Positions 49,872 through 60,865 are shown, counted from the stretch's first letter. The stretch: DNA of 64,000 nucleotides from Lachnospiraceae bacterium (GCA_024696615.1 JAILGS010000079.1:1-64000), one strand, 5' to 3'. Numbers and translations: made by a program. Notes: generated from the letters alone by a model not told the origin.

Positions 49872-51011
49872 TTACTCTCCATAAGTCTTTAAAAGTTCCA
49901 GACGCTCCGCCTTAAACTCCTTATAACGTCCGGCATCCAATGCTCCTCGAATATCTTCCATCAAGTGGTTATAGAAATATAGATTATGCAATACTAAAAA
50001 ACGCATTCCTAACATTTCCTTGGCCTTTAACAGATGTCTTACATAGGAGCGGGAATATCTGCGACATACAGGGCACTGACATCCCTCTTCAATTGGTCTG
50101 GAATCCGTCTCATACTTAGCATTCTGCAGATTCATCTTGCCAAATCTTGTATAGGCATGTCCATGACGGCCATTTCTACTTGGATATACACAGTCGAAGA
50201 AATCAATTCCCCGATCCACGGCTTCTAAGATATTGGCCGGAGTACCCACACCCATTAGATAGGTTGGCTTATCCTTAGGAAGGTATGGCACCGTACTTTC
50301 AATGATGCGATACATCTCCTCATGGCTTTCTCCCACTGCAAGTCCGCCCAGGGCATAACCATCTAAATCCATCTCAGAAATCTTCTTGGCATGCTCAATA
50401 CGAATATCTTCAAAAGTTCCTCCCTGATTAATTCCAAAGAGTAACTGCTCTTTATTCACGGTGTCTTCGAGGGAATTTAATCGAGCCATCTCCCGCTTAC
50501 ACCGCTCCAACCAACGAGTGGTACGATCCACACTTTGCTGCATATATTCCCTGGTACATGGGTGGGGTGCACATTCATCAAATGCCATGGCAATGGTGGA
50601 ACCAAGATTGGACTGGATCTGCATACTTTCCTCCGGTCCCATAAAGATCTTGCGTCCATCCACATGGGAATTAAAATAAACACCCTCTTCTTTGATTTTT
50701 CGAAGTCCTGCTAAGGAAAATACCTGAAATCCACCGGAATCCGTAAGAATTGGTTTCTTCCAGGACATAAACTCATGTAATCCGCCCATCTGCTTTACAA
50801 TCCCATCTCCCGGGCGAACATGGAGATGATAGGTATTAGAAAGCTGTACCTGCGTTCCGATCGCTTCTAAATCCTCCGTGGATACGGCTCCCTTAATGGC
50901 ACCAATCGTGCCCACATTCATAAATACGGGAGTTTCAATAACGCCATGCACCGTAGTAAAACGACCGCGCTTAGCCTCTCCCTCAGTTTTTAACAATTCA
51001 TATTTTGCCAT
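49872..51011 (-). CDS. tgt: tRNA-guanine transglycosylase
   Basis: ILTDSGGFQVFSL, FDCVYPSRNGRHGHAYT, zinc site CQCPVCRRYSRSYVRHL. Confidence 0.97.
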   Translation of the reverse strand: MAKYELLKTEGEAKRGRFTTVHGVIETPVFMNVGTIGAIKGAVSTEDLEAIGTQVQLSNTYHLHVRPGDGIVKQMGGLHEFMSWKKPILTDSGGFQVFSLAGLRKIKEEGVYFNSHVDGRKIFMGPEESMQIQSNLGSTIAMAFDECAPHPCTREYMQQSVDRTTRWLERCKREMARLNSLEDTVNKEQLLFGINQGGTFEDIRIEHAKKISEMDLDGYALGGLAVGESHEEMYRIIESTVPYLPKDKPTYLMGVGTPANILEAVDRGIDFFDCVYPSRNGRHGHAYTRFGKMNLQNAKYETDSRPIEEGCQCPVCRRYSRSYVRHLLKAKEMLGMRFLVLHNLYFYNHLMEDIRGALDAGRYKEFKAERLELLKTYGE

Positions 51012-51041
51012 GTAACTTACACCTTTAGCTTCATTTATCGA

Positions 51042-52142
51042 CTATCGACCATAAAAGTCCTTAATACGATCTGCTCTGGCGCTCATATTCACTAATAATT
51101 CGTCCAGAATCACTGCTGCAGCCATGCATTCCACAACCACCACGGCTCTTGGAACGATCATTGGATCATGGCGTCCTTTAATGGATACTTCAATCTCTTC
51201 GCCGGATCGATTCACCGTCTGCTGTGGTCTTGCAATGGATGGTGTTGGCTTAAATGCGGCACGGAATACAATCTGATCCCCGTCCGTCATCCCACCAAGA
51301 ATTCCACCTGCTGCATTGGTTTCCTTCACCACGGCCCCATCCTTCATACGGAACACATCATTATTCTGACTTCCCGTACTTCTTGCGGCAGCAAATCCAC
51401 AACCAACTTCAAATCCCTTCACTGCTCCGATGGAGACAATGGCCTTGGCTAAATTCGCATCCACCTTATCAAAAACAGGTTCTCCAAGTCCCGCCGGAAC
51501 CCCGTCAATACGACATTCCACAATTCCACCGATGGAATCATGTTCCTTTAATTTCTGATCCGCAAGTGCCATTACACGCTCAGCAGCCTTGGCATCCGGC
51601 ATATAGAAGGCATTATTCTCACATTCTGCAAGATCCATGCAACTCTCATCCACAGCGATGCCACCGATTTCTTTCGCATAGGCACATACGCTAATTCCTA
51701 AAAACTCCAACACCTTCATGGCAACTGCACCAGCAGCCACTCTGGCGATGGTCTCACGACCGGAGGAACGTCCGCCACCACGGTAATCCCGGAATCCATA
51801 CTTCTCATCAAAGGTATAATCCGCATGTCCCGGACGATAATAGGTAGAAATTTCTGAATAATCATGGGAACGCTGATCCGTATTCATCACTACTAAAGAG
51901 ATGGGAGTTCCTGTGGTTTTTCCTTCAAAGACACCGGAAAGGATCGTCACTTCATCCGCCTCTTTTCGTGGAGTGGTAAAACGACTCTGTCCTGGCTTTC
52001 TACGATTTAAGAATTTCTGAATATCCTCTTCACATAAACAAACCCCTGCGGGGCATCCATCTACTACAACTCCAATGCCCTTTCCATGGGATTCTCCCCA
52101 TGTGGTCATTCGAAAGATCGATCCAAATGTTGATCCTGCCAT
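51042..52142 (-). CDS. aroC: Chorismate synthase
   Basis: [53 protein letters not shown]. Confidence 0.97.
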   Translation of the reverse strand: MAGSTFGSIFRMTTWGESHGKGIGVVVDGCPAGVCLCEEDIQKFLNRRKPGQSRFTTPRKEADEVTILSGVFEGKTTGTPISLVVMNTDQRSHDYSEISTYYRPGHADYTFDEKYGFRDYRGGGRSSGRETIARVAAGAVAMKVLEFLGISVCAYAKEIGGIAVDESCMDLAECENNAFYMPDAKAAERVMALADQKLKEHDSIGGIVECRIDGVPAGLGEPVFDKVDANLAKAIVSIGAVKGFEVGCGFAAARSTGSQNNDVFRMKDGAVVKETNAAGGILGGMTDGDQIVFRAAFKPTPSIARPQQTVNRSGEEIEVSIKGRHDPMIVPRAVVVVECMAAAVILDELLVNMSARADRIKDFYGR

Positions 52143-52156
52143 AATCTACCTGCTTC

Positions 52157-52582
52157 CTAAAACATTTTTCGAATATATTGTATCATTCCCGGGCCAAGAC
52201 CGGAGGTCGGTCTTGCCATAAAGTCATGCTTCTTATAGAACCCTTCTCGTCCCTTGGCACACATCAGACAAAGCATCATCTCCGTGCCATCTTCGGTAAT
52301 ACTCTCCACATAGGAGATTAAATTCTGTAATACCGCACTACCAATTCCATGTCCCTGAGCGCTGGGAAGGATCACCAAATCCTGAATATAACAGATGACT
52401 GCTCCATCTCCCACAATTCGTCCCATTCCTACAGCTTCCCCATCTTCATAGGCCACCACATTATAAAGACACCGGGACAGTGCCGTCTGTGCCTGCTTCT
52501 TGGAAAGCATCTTCCAGCCAACTTCCTTTCGAAGATGCATATACGTATCGTATTCCAACGCATTGGCTTTTAGTTCTAACAT
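52157..52582 (-). CDS. GNAT-family N-acetyltransferase
   Basis: IQDLVILPSAQGHGIGSAVLQNLI motif; start placed at MLELKAN. Confidence 0.88.
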   Translation of the reverse strand: MLELKANALEYDTYMHLRKEVGWKMLSKKQAQTALSRCLYNVVAYEDGEAVGMGRIVGDGAVICYIQDLVILPSAQGHGIGSAVLQNLISYVESITEDGTEMMLCLMCAKGREGFYKKHDFMARPTSGLGPGMIQYIRKMF

Positions 52583-52608
52583 CACAACTTCCTCACATTG
52601 ATTATTGT

Positions 52609-52658
52609 CAAGACTCGCTTGCGAGTCTTGCGCCGGATTCGGGTCTGCTTCAGCAGAC
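52609..52658. repeat. Two adjacent perfect inverted repeats in the 3' region of the GGDEF gene
   Basis: CAAGACTCGC-TT-GCGAGTCTTG (52609-52630) and GTCTGCT-TC-AGCAGAC (52643-52658). Confidence 0.85.
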
Positions 52659-52662
52659 AAAT

Positions 52663-54504
52663 TCATTTCTTCGACTGAGTTAATAGATCATCCATGCCCA
52701 GACCATTTAAGAATTCGCCCATTCTGGCACTATCCATTAATACCCGAGCAAGCATTCGAGAGAGCATATGGAATAAGTTCTCCTCGCCTTCACTCCAGGA
52801 ATATGCATGATTAAATACATCATAGGAGATAAACACCACCGGCTTTTCTCCCCGATAGGTTACATGCTGGAACATGGCCTGTACATCACTTCGCACACAG
52901 GCATCATACAGTGCTGCATAAGGCCGCTCGATCTCTTCAATATTGCGAATCTTAAACAGATGATTCTCGTTAAATTGTTTAAAATACGACTCATTTGCAA
53001 AGTCATAGGCGGAGTCGAAGGAAATTTCAAAATTACCTTCCGAATAATCCCGACGTAATTCTTCCCCGGTATAGATATGAATACCGGAAATTTCCGTGAC
53101 TTCACAAATATTCTTTAATACTCCGGGAATGGCAGAAGCGCCACCCTCGTGCAATAACATGACGGAATCGATCACCACATCGGACAATACGGAGGCAAGC
53201 TTTCTATGACGCAGTACGGCCTCTGCCACATCCACCTTCTCATGAAGTTTTGGATCATAGAAAAGACAATTATTCTTTCCATTCTGCTTCACAATATAGA
53301 GGGCCTTATCCGCCTTGGCAAAAAGATCCTCGTAAGAGTCAGCCACCTGTGGATAAAGGGAAACACCGATGGATGCGGTCAGATCAATCTCATCCTTAAT
53401 GCCCTTATAGGCATATTTCATATGATTCATGATGGTATGGATAATCCGTTGAACTTCTTCAAGGTCCTTATAATTTTCTAACACAATGATGAATTCATCG
53501 CCACCGAAACGGCCAACCACGCCGCCGGCGCCAACCACACTCTTCATAATAGCAACAATCTTATTAATAATCTCATCACCAAAGAGATGACCATAGGTAT
53601 CATTATAATGCTTGAAATTATCGATATCCACGATGATCATGGCCATTTCCCTGCATTCCTTTAACTTCAGACGGTCCTTGCAATACTCAATCATGGCCTT
53701 CTTGTTAAACAGGCCCGTAGCGGAGTCCTTAGCCGCATCCGTCTGATAGTAGGCATTCTCCACCTTATTCCGATTCATGGAAGTCATGGTACCGATTACC
53801 AGACGCTTCTCATCCATGAAATAGAAGGTGGAACCCTGGAAGGCTAAAATGTCCACACGCCCCGCCTTGGATAATAAGGTGGTGGAGAATAATACTCTAA
53901 AATTATCCACTCCATCCTCAAGATAATCCATGAAGGTTAAAAACTGTCTCTTGGACTTCTCCTCCTTCAGATACTGCTCATTCATCATCTTGGCAAATTC
54001 ATCAATCGGAGTCACCAAAATCATGTTGGCCTTATCATTGGCATAGGTAAAGATCTTAAAGATCCTGGTCTTACAATCATATTCAAAATAATATTGATCC
54101 AATTCTGCCATATAACGGCGGTACTTCCGCACATTATACTGAAGTTCCGGATAACGGCCCTCCATGGCATAGATATCGTAAATTACCACATCAATACAAG
54201 GAGTCTCTTTTAATTTTCTCGGACTGGTGGCAATGCGCACTTTATAATAACGATATCCTTCCTTCGGATCCATCATGCGTAAAAGCAAATGTTGTGGACC
54301 TTCTGAAAGCTTTGACACAGCCTCCATAAAAGAAGGTCGATCCTCCTCTAAAATCAGAAGATGAAATGGAATCTCACTATTACTTCCCAAATATTCGTAA
54401 AAAAACTTGTCCGCCGTTACTACAGTAAATTCAGAATCCAGCGTCGCAGTACTTTCCACCATATTTCTTAAAGAAAAACCCTGGCAATACTCTGTAATAA
54501 TCAT
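52663..54504 (-). CDS. Diguanylate cyclase (GGDEF) with N-terminal sensor-like and C-terminal GAF-like regions
   Basis: GRFGGDEFIIVLENY active-site motif; start placed at MIITEYC (alternative 54630). Confidence 0.9.
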   Translation of the reverse strand: MIITEYCQGFSLRNMVESTATLDSEFTVVTADKFFYEYLGSNSEIPFHLLILEEDRPSFMEAVSKLSEGPQHLLLRMMDPKEGYRYYKVRIATSPRKLKETPCIDVVIYDIYAMEGRYPELQYNVRKYRRYMAELDQYYFEYDCKTRIFKIFTYANDKANMILVTPIDEFAKMMNEQYLKEEKSKRQFLTFMDYLEDGVDNFRVLFSTTLLSKAGRVDILAFQGSTFYFMDEKRLVIGTMTSMNRNKVENAYYQTDAAKDSATGLFNKKAMIEYCKDRLKLKECREMAMIIVDIDNFKHYNDTYGHLFGDEIINKIVAIMKSVVGAGGVVGRFGGDEFIIVLENYKDLEEVQRIIHTIMNHMKYAYKGIKDEIDLTASIGVSLYPQVADSYEDLFAKADKALYIVKQNGKNNCLFYDPKLHEKVDVAEAVLRHRKLASVLSDVVIDSVMLLHEGGASAIPGVLKNICEVTEISGIHIYTGEELRRDYSEGNFEISFDSAYDFANESYFKQFNENHLFKIRNIEEIERPYAALYDACVRSDVQAMFQHVTYRGEKPVVFISYDVFNHAYSWSEGEENLFHMLSRMLARVLMDSARMGEFLNGLGMDDLLTQSKK

Positions 54505-54682
54505 ATTCTCTACCCCTAATTCACATCCATAACCTTGGTTACACTCTGTTTCCCTCATTGAATCCATACAAATGTGTATGGAACTCCTAAAATAACACCT
54601 TATTATATCATAGATAAGCCTTGCAGTCACTACAAAACTTATGCTATGATTTTTTATAACCGAAGTAGAAAGGTGGTATTCT

Positions 54683-55687
54683 ATGATTACTGTTGCCCTT
54701 GATGGAAGCGGCGATTATACCTCCCTCCAGGAGGCCATTGAAGCCGTAGAACGAAATAATGAACAAAGCACCCGGGAAATTCAGATCAAACCCGGTATTT
54801 ACAAAGAACATGTCACTGTGTTAAAAGACGATTTAACCATCACAGGATTGACCGATGATCCAAGCCAAGTAGTGATTTCCTGGGGGGATTATGCCAATGA
54901 TATCCTTCCTAATGGAGAAAAGCGAGGCACCTTCCGTACCTCCACCCTCCTTTTAATCGCTTCCCATATTCACTGTAAGAATCTTACGGTGGAAAATACG
55001 GCAGGATTTGGAACCGAAGTGGGACAGGCCATTGCCGTCTATGCGGAAGGAGAGGATCTGACTTTCGAACATTGCCGTATTCTTGGACATCAGGATACTC
55101 TATTTACCGGTCCTCTTCCATTTAAGGAAGCAAAACCGGGTGGTTTTATTGGTCCTACCGAGCATTATCCAAAAGTGGTGGGACACCAGTGCTATACCGA
55201 CTGCTATATTGAAGGAGAAGTGGACTTTATCTTTGGTAGTGCCATGGCTTATTTTGAGAATTGTGAGATTCATTCCTTAAATCGTAATAAGGAAATTAAT
55301 GGCTATGTAACTGCTGCCTCCACCTATGCGGGAGAAAAATATGGCTATGTCTTCTCCCATTGCCGCTTTACCTCGGACTGTCCAAAACATACGGTATATC
55401 TTGGTCGTCCATGGCGAATCGATGCCAAAACCGTACTCCTGCACTGCGAATTAGGAGAACATATTCATCCGGAAGGATTCTTTGACTGGAACAAGCCAGA
55501 ATCCCATGATACGGTGCTTTATGCAGAATATCAAAACTATGGTCCGGGAGCAGATCCGGAACATCGTACGAGAGCTTCCTATGTAACCACCTTAACGGAT
55601 GAAGAAGCCAAGTACTATACCAAGGAACAGGTCTTAGGGTGTACCCCACTTCATTTTGACCCCCATCTGAATCCTTGGAGGGACTAA
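54683..55687 (+). CDS. Pectinesterase, carbohydrate esterase family 8
   Basis: CE8 motifs GQAIAVYAEGEDLTFEHCRILGHQDTLF, DCYIEGEVDFIFGSA, YLGRPWR; no signal peptide. Confidence 0.95.
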   Translation: MITVALDGSGDYTSLQEAIEAVERNNEQSTREIQIKPGIYKEHVTVLKDDLTITGLTDDPSQVVISWGDYANDILPNGEKRGTFRTSTLLLIASHIHCKNLTVENTAGFGTEVGQAIAVYAEGEDLTFEHCRILGHQDTLFTGPLPFKEAKPGGFIGPTEHYPKVVGHQCYTDCYIEGEVDFIFGSAMAYFENCEIHSLNRNKEINGYVTAASTYAGEKYGYVFSHCRFTSDCPKHTVYLGRPWRIDAKTVLLHCELGEHIHPEGFFDWNKPESHDTVLYAEYQNYGPGADPEHRTRASYVTTLTDEEAKYYTKEQVLGCTPLHFDPHLNPWRD

Positions 55688-55743
55688 CACTCCCCTAGAT
55701 TCAATCCATCATAAATTTTTATAACAAGCAAATGTAAAAAATA

Positions 55744-55796
55744 ACAATGCCCATCGTGGACACGAAAAACGGGGAAGTGTCACGCGATGGGCATTG
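55744..55796. terminator. Long hairpin terminator between convergent pectinesterase and PcRGLX-like genes
   Basis: CAATGCCCATCG...CGATGGGCATTG inverted repeat with additional inner GACAC/GTGTC pairing. Confidence 0.8.
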
Positions 55797-55849
55797 CTAT
55801 TTAGGATTATAACGGGGAATATATTAAATGAGGAACATTGACTAGACTT

Positions 55850-58258
55850 TTATTCGTTCTTAGCCAACATACCAGCATCTAATAAGCTCTTGTAGAAGAA
55901 GCTTAATGGAATAAAGCACTGAGCAAAATTCTTGGTACCATTGTTACCAACTAAAACTGCGTCTTCCACAATCTTCTTGCTCATACTATTTCCTACTTCT
56001 TTGATCTCACGAGTGAAGGTCTTATAACCACACTCCAAATATTTCTTATCCCCTGTGAGTTCATAACCAATGGCCATGGACTCTAATAACAGGGTGTTAT
56101 TACCATTTCTCTGAAGACTTGGAAGTTCCTTGTAATAGAAAATTCCAGTTGGAAGAGTACAATTTTCTACCAAATCATCGATGGCGCTTAGGATTAATTC
56201 CTTCACGTCCTCTTCCTTAAAGATTCGATAGTAGCGCATCAGACTTCCTACCGCAACAGAAATCATAAATCCAACACGAATGGTGGTATTATCCGTATAT
56301 GGAGCCACCCACTCGCCGTATTCTTCCTGCCACTCCTTGAAGTGTCCGATGATCCAGCGACATTTCTTCACCCAACGCTCTTCTCCGGTCTCCGCATAGA
56401 GAGCTACTAAAGTACGAAGAGCCCAGCCGGTTTCTCTGGCATTACTCTCACCACTCACCTGATACATTGGAGTTTCCAGAAGACGAAGGATATTCTCGCC
56501 AATTCCAATGGCGGTATTCAATGCCCGCTCATTGCCAGTAAAGTGATAGCAGTCAATCAGACCTTCCACCCACTGATGGCTACATACCATAACACCATCC
56601 TTACAATGACCCATGGTGTGCTCCCACTGTCCTCCAAGGTAAAGTGGATTTTCGCTATAGTGACATACATCCACATCCATCCAATGGGATACTGCAACCG
56701 TGGCATAATCCAAAAATCTTCGGATACCAGTTCTTGCAAACATCATATACATGGAATGAGGATAATCATATTCATTATTGGTCCATACCGGACGGCCCTT
56801 ACCACGGCCCTGGGAAGTATAGCCTGGATCTGGGAAATCACCCCAGTTTAGCATGCCATAAGCTCTACCATGACCATCGGCTCTAGATACCAAACCGATT
56901 TCCCAATCATCCACACGCTGCTCTGCAGGTACAAAGATATTCTGCATTACCTGTGCATGTGCAAATGTTTCAGGATCCAATACCGGTGTATCCGGCATCT
57001 GATATATTAAACTACGATTGTCGATTTCTTTCATGGATTCCTTAGCATCATGGAAGTGCAGTAAGAACCGTTGTTCTCTTGCCATTCCGGAAGCCATGGT
57101 CACATTGCCCACATTCTCTGGGACCAACATCACATAGGAACCTGCATTATCCGCAGCCACAGCCTTCGGGAAGTTCTGCTGTGCCTGGAATACCGTGGCA
57201 CACACACCACCGTTCTTCGTGGTATGATCCGTAAAGAAGGTACCATAGAAGACTTCACCAAAATGCTCATTGGCCTCTCCCACTAACATCTGGGCAGTAA
57301 CCACATCCGTTACCGGCAAGTTCACACCCATGGTGAAGGTGGTCTTATAATTGGAATGAGCTACGGTATTGCGGTGATCCCCCTTAGAAAAATCAAACTT
57401 TTCTTCAAGGATTGGAAGTTCCTTAATACCATTGGTCATAAAATATGGACCAGGATTCTTCGAATTATCCAGGGCAATATCCCCACATCCGGTGGAGTCC
57501 GCCTTGGAAGAAATATATTCTGCTGCCGGCTTTCCTTCCGGAGTTAATGCAATGGCTGGAACCTTGAAATCTTCCATCTTCTGATCCTTGTCCAGGATGG
57601 AGAAGGTCCAGGACTGTACATGAAGGTCACTTGCAGAAGTATTTACAAGACGAATTGCTACATCCATCCAAGGCTTATTGGCATATACCTTAATATTTGC
57701 CACAAATTCCAAAGCTCTTTTGCCCTGTAAACTACCCTGATTTTCCACAACGGTTACTAAATCACCACGCTCAATCACCTTCCAGGTACCATAAGTGGTG
57801 GTATAATCGCAATCATCCGCACGAAGACAAGGACCTACAAACTGCTCTGCTCCATAGGAAATCTCTCCCTGGGTATAGCTTTCCATCAGATGGGTGCCAT
57901 GATTTTTTAACACCACTTCACTTGCTCCATTGCAAATCGTAAGTCCATCCTGAGTTTCCTTCACCTCAATCTGAAATTTCGAAGGATAGAATGCCTCATA
58001 AGAACCTCCATCCCACACAGCATCCAAGGTCTTTCCCTTATTTCCGGGAAGATTGGCAAGGAAACGAACGAAGGCATAACGAACGGATCCATCCTCATAA
58101 GAAGAGGTCACCTTGGTCTGGAGGGGAAGACTCTTTCCATCCTCTAATACCGCCAATGCGTTAATGTCCTTTAATTCCCCCTTGGCAAATGGAATCGCTA
58201 CCTGCAGTGGCTCTTCCACTCGATCATAACGATAAAGTTTCTCAAGAAAAATCTTCAT
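55850..58258 (-). CDS. PcRGLX/YetA-like protein, possible exo-rhamnogalacturonan lyase
   Basis: 802 aa, EYDYPHSMYMMFARTGIRRFLDYATVAVSHWMDVDVCHYS toroid-like region resembling YetA; genomic context. Confidence 0.75.
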   Translation of the reverse strand: MKIFLEKLYRYDRVEEPLQVAIPFAKGELKDINALAVLEDGKSLPLQTKVTSSYEDGSVRYAFVRFLANLPGNKGKTLDAVWDGGSYEAFYPSKFQIEVKETQDGLTICNGASEVVLKNHGTHLMESYTQGEISYGAEQFVGPCLRADDCDYTTTYGTWKVIERGDLVTVVENQGSLQGKRALEFVANIKVYANKPWMDVAIRLVNTSASDLHVQSWTFSILDKDQKMEDFKVPAIALTPEGKPAAEYISSKADSTGCGDIALDNSKNPGPYFMTNGIKELPILEEKFDFSKGDHRNTVAHSNYKTTFTMGVNLPVTDVVTAQMLVGEANEHFGEVFYGTFFTDHTTKNGGVCATVFQAQQNFPKAVAADNAGSYVMLVPENVGNVTMASGMAREQRFLLHFHDAKESMKEIDNRSLIYQMPDTPVLDPETFAHAQVMQNIFVPAEQRVDDWEIGLVSRADGHGRAYGMLNWGDFPDPGYTSQGRGKGRPVWTNNEYDYPHSMYMMFARTGIRRFLDYATVAVSHWMDVDVCHYSENPLYLGGQWEHTMGHCKDGVMVCSHQWVEGLIDCYHFTGNERALNTAIGIGENILRLLETPMYQVSGESNARETGWALRTLVALYAETGEERWVKKCRWIIGHFKEWQEEYGEWVAPYTDNTTIRVGFMISVAVGSLMRYYRIFKEEDVKELILSAIDDLVENCTLPTGIFYYKELPSLQRNGNNTLLLESMAIGYELTGDKKYLECGYKTFTREIKEVGNSMSKKIVEDAVLVGNNGTKNFAQCFIPLSFFYKSLLDAGMLAKNE

Positions 58259-58350
58259 ATAAACCTCCCATTGATAAAATCATTTCATATGTTACATCCA
58301 TTTTCCTTCATCCCCTGCAAAACTCGGCACGGGGTTACATATACTTTCAT

Positions 58351-59757
58351 TTACATATACTTTAATTCCACATCCGCCTGCTGTATGCTCTTCTCCTCTT
58401 CCCGAGCCAGGGCCATTAATTCGTGCCAGCGCTTGGAGAACACATAATATGCTAGCATACACATCATTCCGAAGAAGAAGGAAGCTGGGAAGCAAAGCAT
58501 TACCCAAGTTCCATCATAATACTGAGTGATTAAGTAAGCCACTGGAACACGTACCACCCACAGCATCATCAGATTAATGATGGTGGTGTATTTCACACGC
58601 CCCGTTCCCTGAATGATACAGCTAACGCCGTTAAATACGGCATACATCCACTGTCCCATTAAGGTAACCACTACATAGCGGCTGGCATACATCAAAACCA
58701 TGTCCTCCTTGTTGAAGAAACGGAGGATTGGCATTCGAATATTGATAAAGAATAATCCGAATGCCAATGTTATCAACCCTGAAACCAAAGGAATTCGAAG
58801 ATGTCCTTCCTTTAAACGACGGTAATTCTTCGCACCGAAGTTCTGTCCTGCAAATGTTGTTGCAGCAGAGGACATTCCTGTAATGGCAATATTGGACAAT
58901 CCGGTAATTCTTCCTGCCACCGAGTGCCCCGCCATGAAGGTGGAACCCTGGGCATTGACCATGGTCTGTAATGCCACATGACCGAAGGAGAAGAGGGAAT
59001 TATTCAGGCCAATCGGCAGACCAATACGAATAATTCGACTCATTTCTTCTCCCACGATCCTGCGAGGCAAAAAGGTAAAGGAGAGTTCTGGAAATTTTTT
59101 CCGAATATACAGGATACTGGTGATCCAGGAAACAAACATGGCTACGCTGGTTGCAATCGCTGCACCCACAACGTCCATCCGAAGTCCTGCTACCAGGTAT
59201 ATATCTAAAATAATATTTGTGATGCAGGCCACCACCAAAAACCATAGGGAAGCTTTGCTATCCCCCAAGCCTCGAAGGATTCCTGCATTCATGTTGTAAC
59301 CAATGTTACCAAGAGTTCCTAAGAATACAAATCTGGTATAATACAAAGCTGCAGTCCAAGTATCCTCCGGAACACCCATGAATTCCAAAATATATGGAGC
59401 GTAGATCCATCCAAGGACGGTAACTGGGATACCACACAGGAAAACAAAGGAAATTGCTGTTGCCGCAGTATCTTTAATCTTCTCTTCATTCTGAGCTCCC
59501 GCATATTGGGAAATCAGAATGGATACTCCCGTTCCGATTCCAAGAAAGACGCATAATAAAACTTCCACCGGCTGAGAACTGGTTCCCACAGCTGCAAGGG
59601 AAGTGGATCCTCCAAAATTTCCAATGACTAAGGTATCCACCGTGGTATATAACTGCTGGAGGATATTCCCGATGACAATTGGAATGGCAAAAAGGAAGAC
59701 GTTTCGCATGATTGGTCCACGGGTCATATCAATTTTTTTGGATTTATTCGTATTCAT
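58351..59757 (-). CDS. MATE-family efflux transporter
   Basis: 12-TM pattern, TRGPIMRNVFLFAIPIVIGNILQQLYTTVDTLVIGNFGG. Confidence 0.93.
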   Translation of the reverse strand: MNTNKSKKIDMTRGPIMRNVFLFAIPIVIGNILQQLYTTVDTLVIGNFGGSTSLAAVGTSSQPVEVLLCVFLGIGTGVSILISQYAGAQNEEKIKDTAATAISFVFLCGIPVTVLGWIYAPYILEFMGVPEDTWTAALYYTRFVFLGTLGNIGYNMNAGILRGLGDSKASLWFLVVACITNIILDIYLVAGLRMDVVGAAIATSVAMFVSWITSILYIRKKFPELSFTFLPRRIVGEEMSRIIRIGLPIGLNNSLFSFGHVALQTMVNAQGSTFMAGHSVAGRITGLSNIAITGMSSAATTFAGQNFGAKNYRRLKEGHLRIPLVSGLITLAFGLFFINIRMPILRFFNKEDMVLMYASRYVVVTLMGQWMYAVFNGVSCIIQGTGRVKYTTIINLMMLWVVRVPVAYLITQYYDGTWVMLCFPASFFFGMMCMLAYYVFSKRWHELMALAREEEKSIQQADVELKYM

Positions 59758-59902
59758 TACCCCATCGCCTACTTTTCCTAAAAAAGACTTTATTTTCTAT
59801 CATCTTGGGTATATATTAGTACATATAAGCATACTTTTCTTATAAAGAAATGTTTATATTTTTATTTTTTTTATGTTTAGATGTCATAAAGGGGGAAATA
59901 TT

Positions 59903-60865
59903 ATGGCTTTACCACTACCACAGGGAAAACAGATCCACATCGTGCATCGCCTGCGCTCTGGCGAGTATAGCATGCCATCCATGGAAGCGGCTTCCGATCA
60001 CTACGAACTATCCTTTATTATTAGTGGGGATCGAAGAATCGTTACACCAACCATGACCTACAATCTCCATGCGGGATATGTGAATGTCCTGGCACCATTC
60101 CAGTACCACAAGGCTCTGGCAGCTTCCGATTCCATCTATGAGAACTACTTAGTGAAGGTCACTCCGGAATTTTTAAAACCTTTTACGGACCGCTTGGGAA
60201 CCCAGATATTGGACCGCATCTGCCAATATCCACCAAAAACATTTGACGAGGAAACACGCAACCGCGTCTTCCATATTGCCGAAGATATGTATCAGATCTA
60301 TATGGAATTTTCAGAAAATGAAGAAAAAAAGGCCACGGACCCTACCAAGAATAGGGACATGACCCAGGATTATGTGGAATATAAATTGCAGAATCTCCTC
60401 TATACGATTCTTCTCATTATCTATGAGAAGGCCCATTCCGAGGAACTTGGAAGCATTCATACCACCAGCCTCTCCCAGCCAATTATGGAAGCGGTGTACT
60501 TTATTGAAGCCAATTATATGAAGCCTATTAAGATTGAGGATGTTGCAGCGATTTCCGGATATTCCATCTCTTATTTTTCCAGAGTGTTCCAAAATCAGCT
60601 GGGCAATCCATTCTCCGAGTATTTAACCACGATTCGCCTAAAACATGTGCAGGATTCTCTCATTACCACGGACAAATCCATCACGGAAATTGCCTTAGAG
60701 AATGGCTTCTCCTATCCGGGCAATATGACCAATAGTTTCCGTCACGCCTTTGGGATGACACCACTGCAATATCGAAAGAATCGTAATAATCACAAGCAGA
60801 TTAGCGAGGTTACATCCCGCACCAAAGATACCACGTCAAAGCAGTCCACCTCCCAGAAATCCTGA
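59903..60865 (+). CDS. AraC-family transcriptional regulator
   Basis: C-terminal double HTH (IKIEDVAAISGYSISYFSRVFQNQLGNPFSEYLTTIRL...ITEIALENGFSYPGNMTNSFRHAFGMTPLQYRK). Confidence 0.93.
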   Translation: MALPLPQGKQIHIVHRLRSGEYSMPSMEAASDHYELSFIISGDRRIVTPTMTYNLHAGYVNVLAPFQYHKALAASDSIYENYLVKVTPEFLKPFTDRLGTQILDRICQYPPKTFDEETRNRVFHIAEDMYQIYMEFSENEEKKATDPTKNRDMTQDYVEYKLQNLLYTILLIIYEKAHSEELGSIHTTSLSQPIMEAVYFIEANYMKPIKIEDVAAISGYSISYFSRVFQNQLGNPFSEYLTTIRLKHVQDSLITTDKSITEIALENGFSYPGNMTNSFRHAFGMTPLQYRKNRNNHKQISEVTSRTKDTTSKQSTSQKS

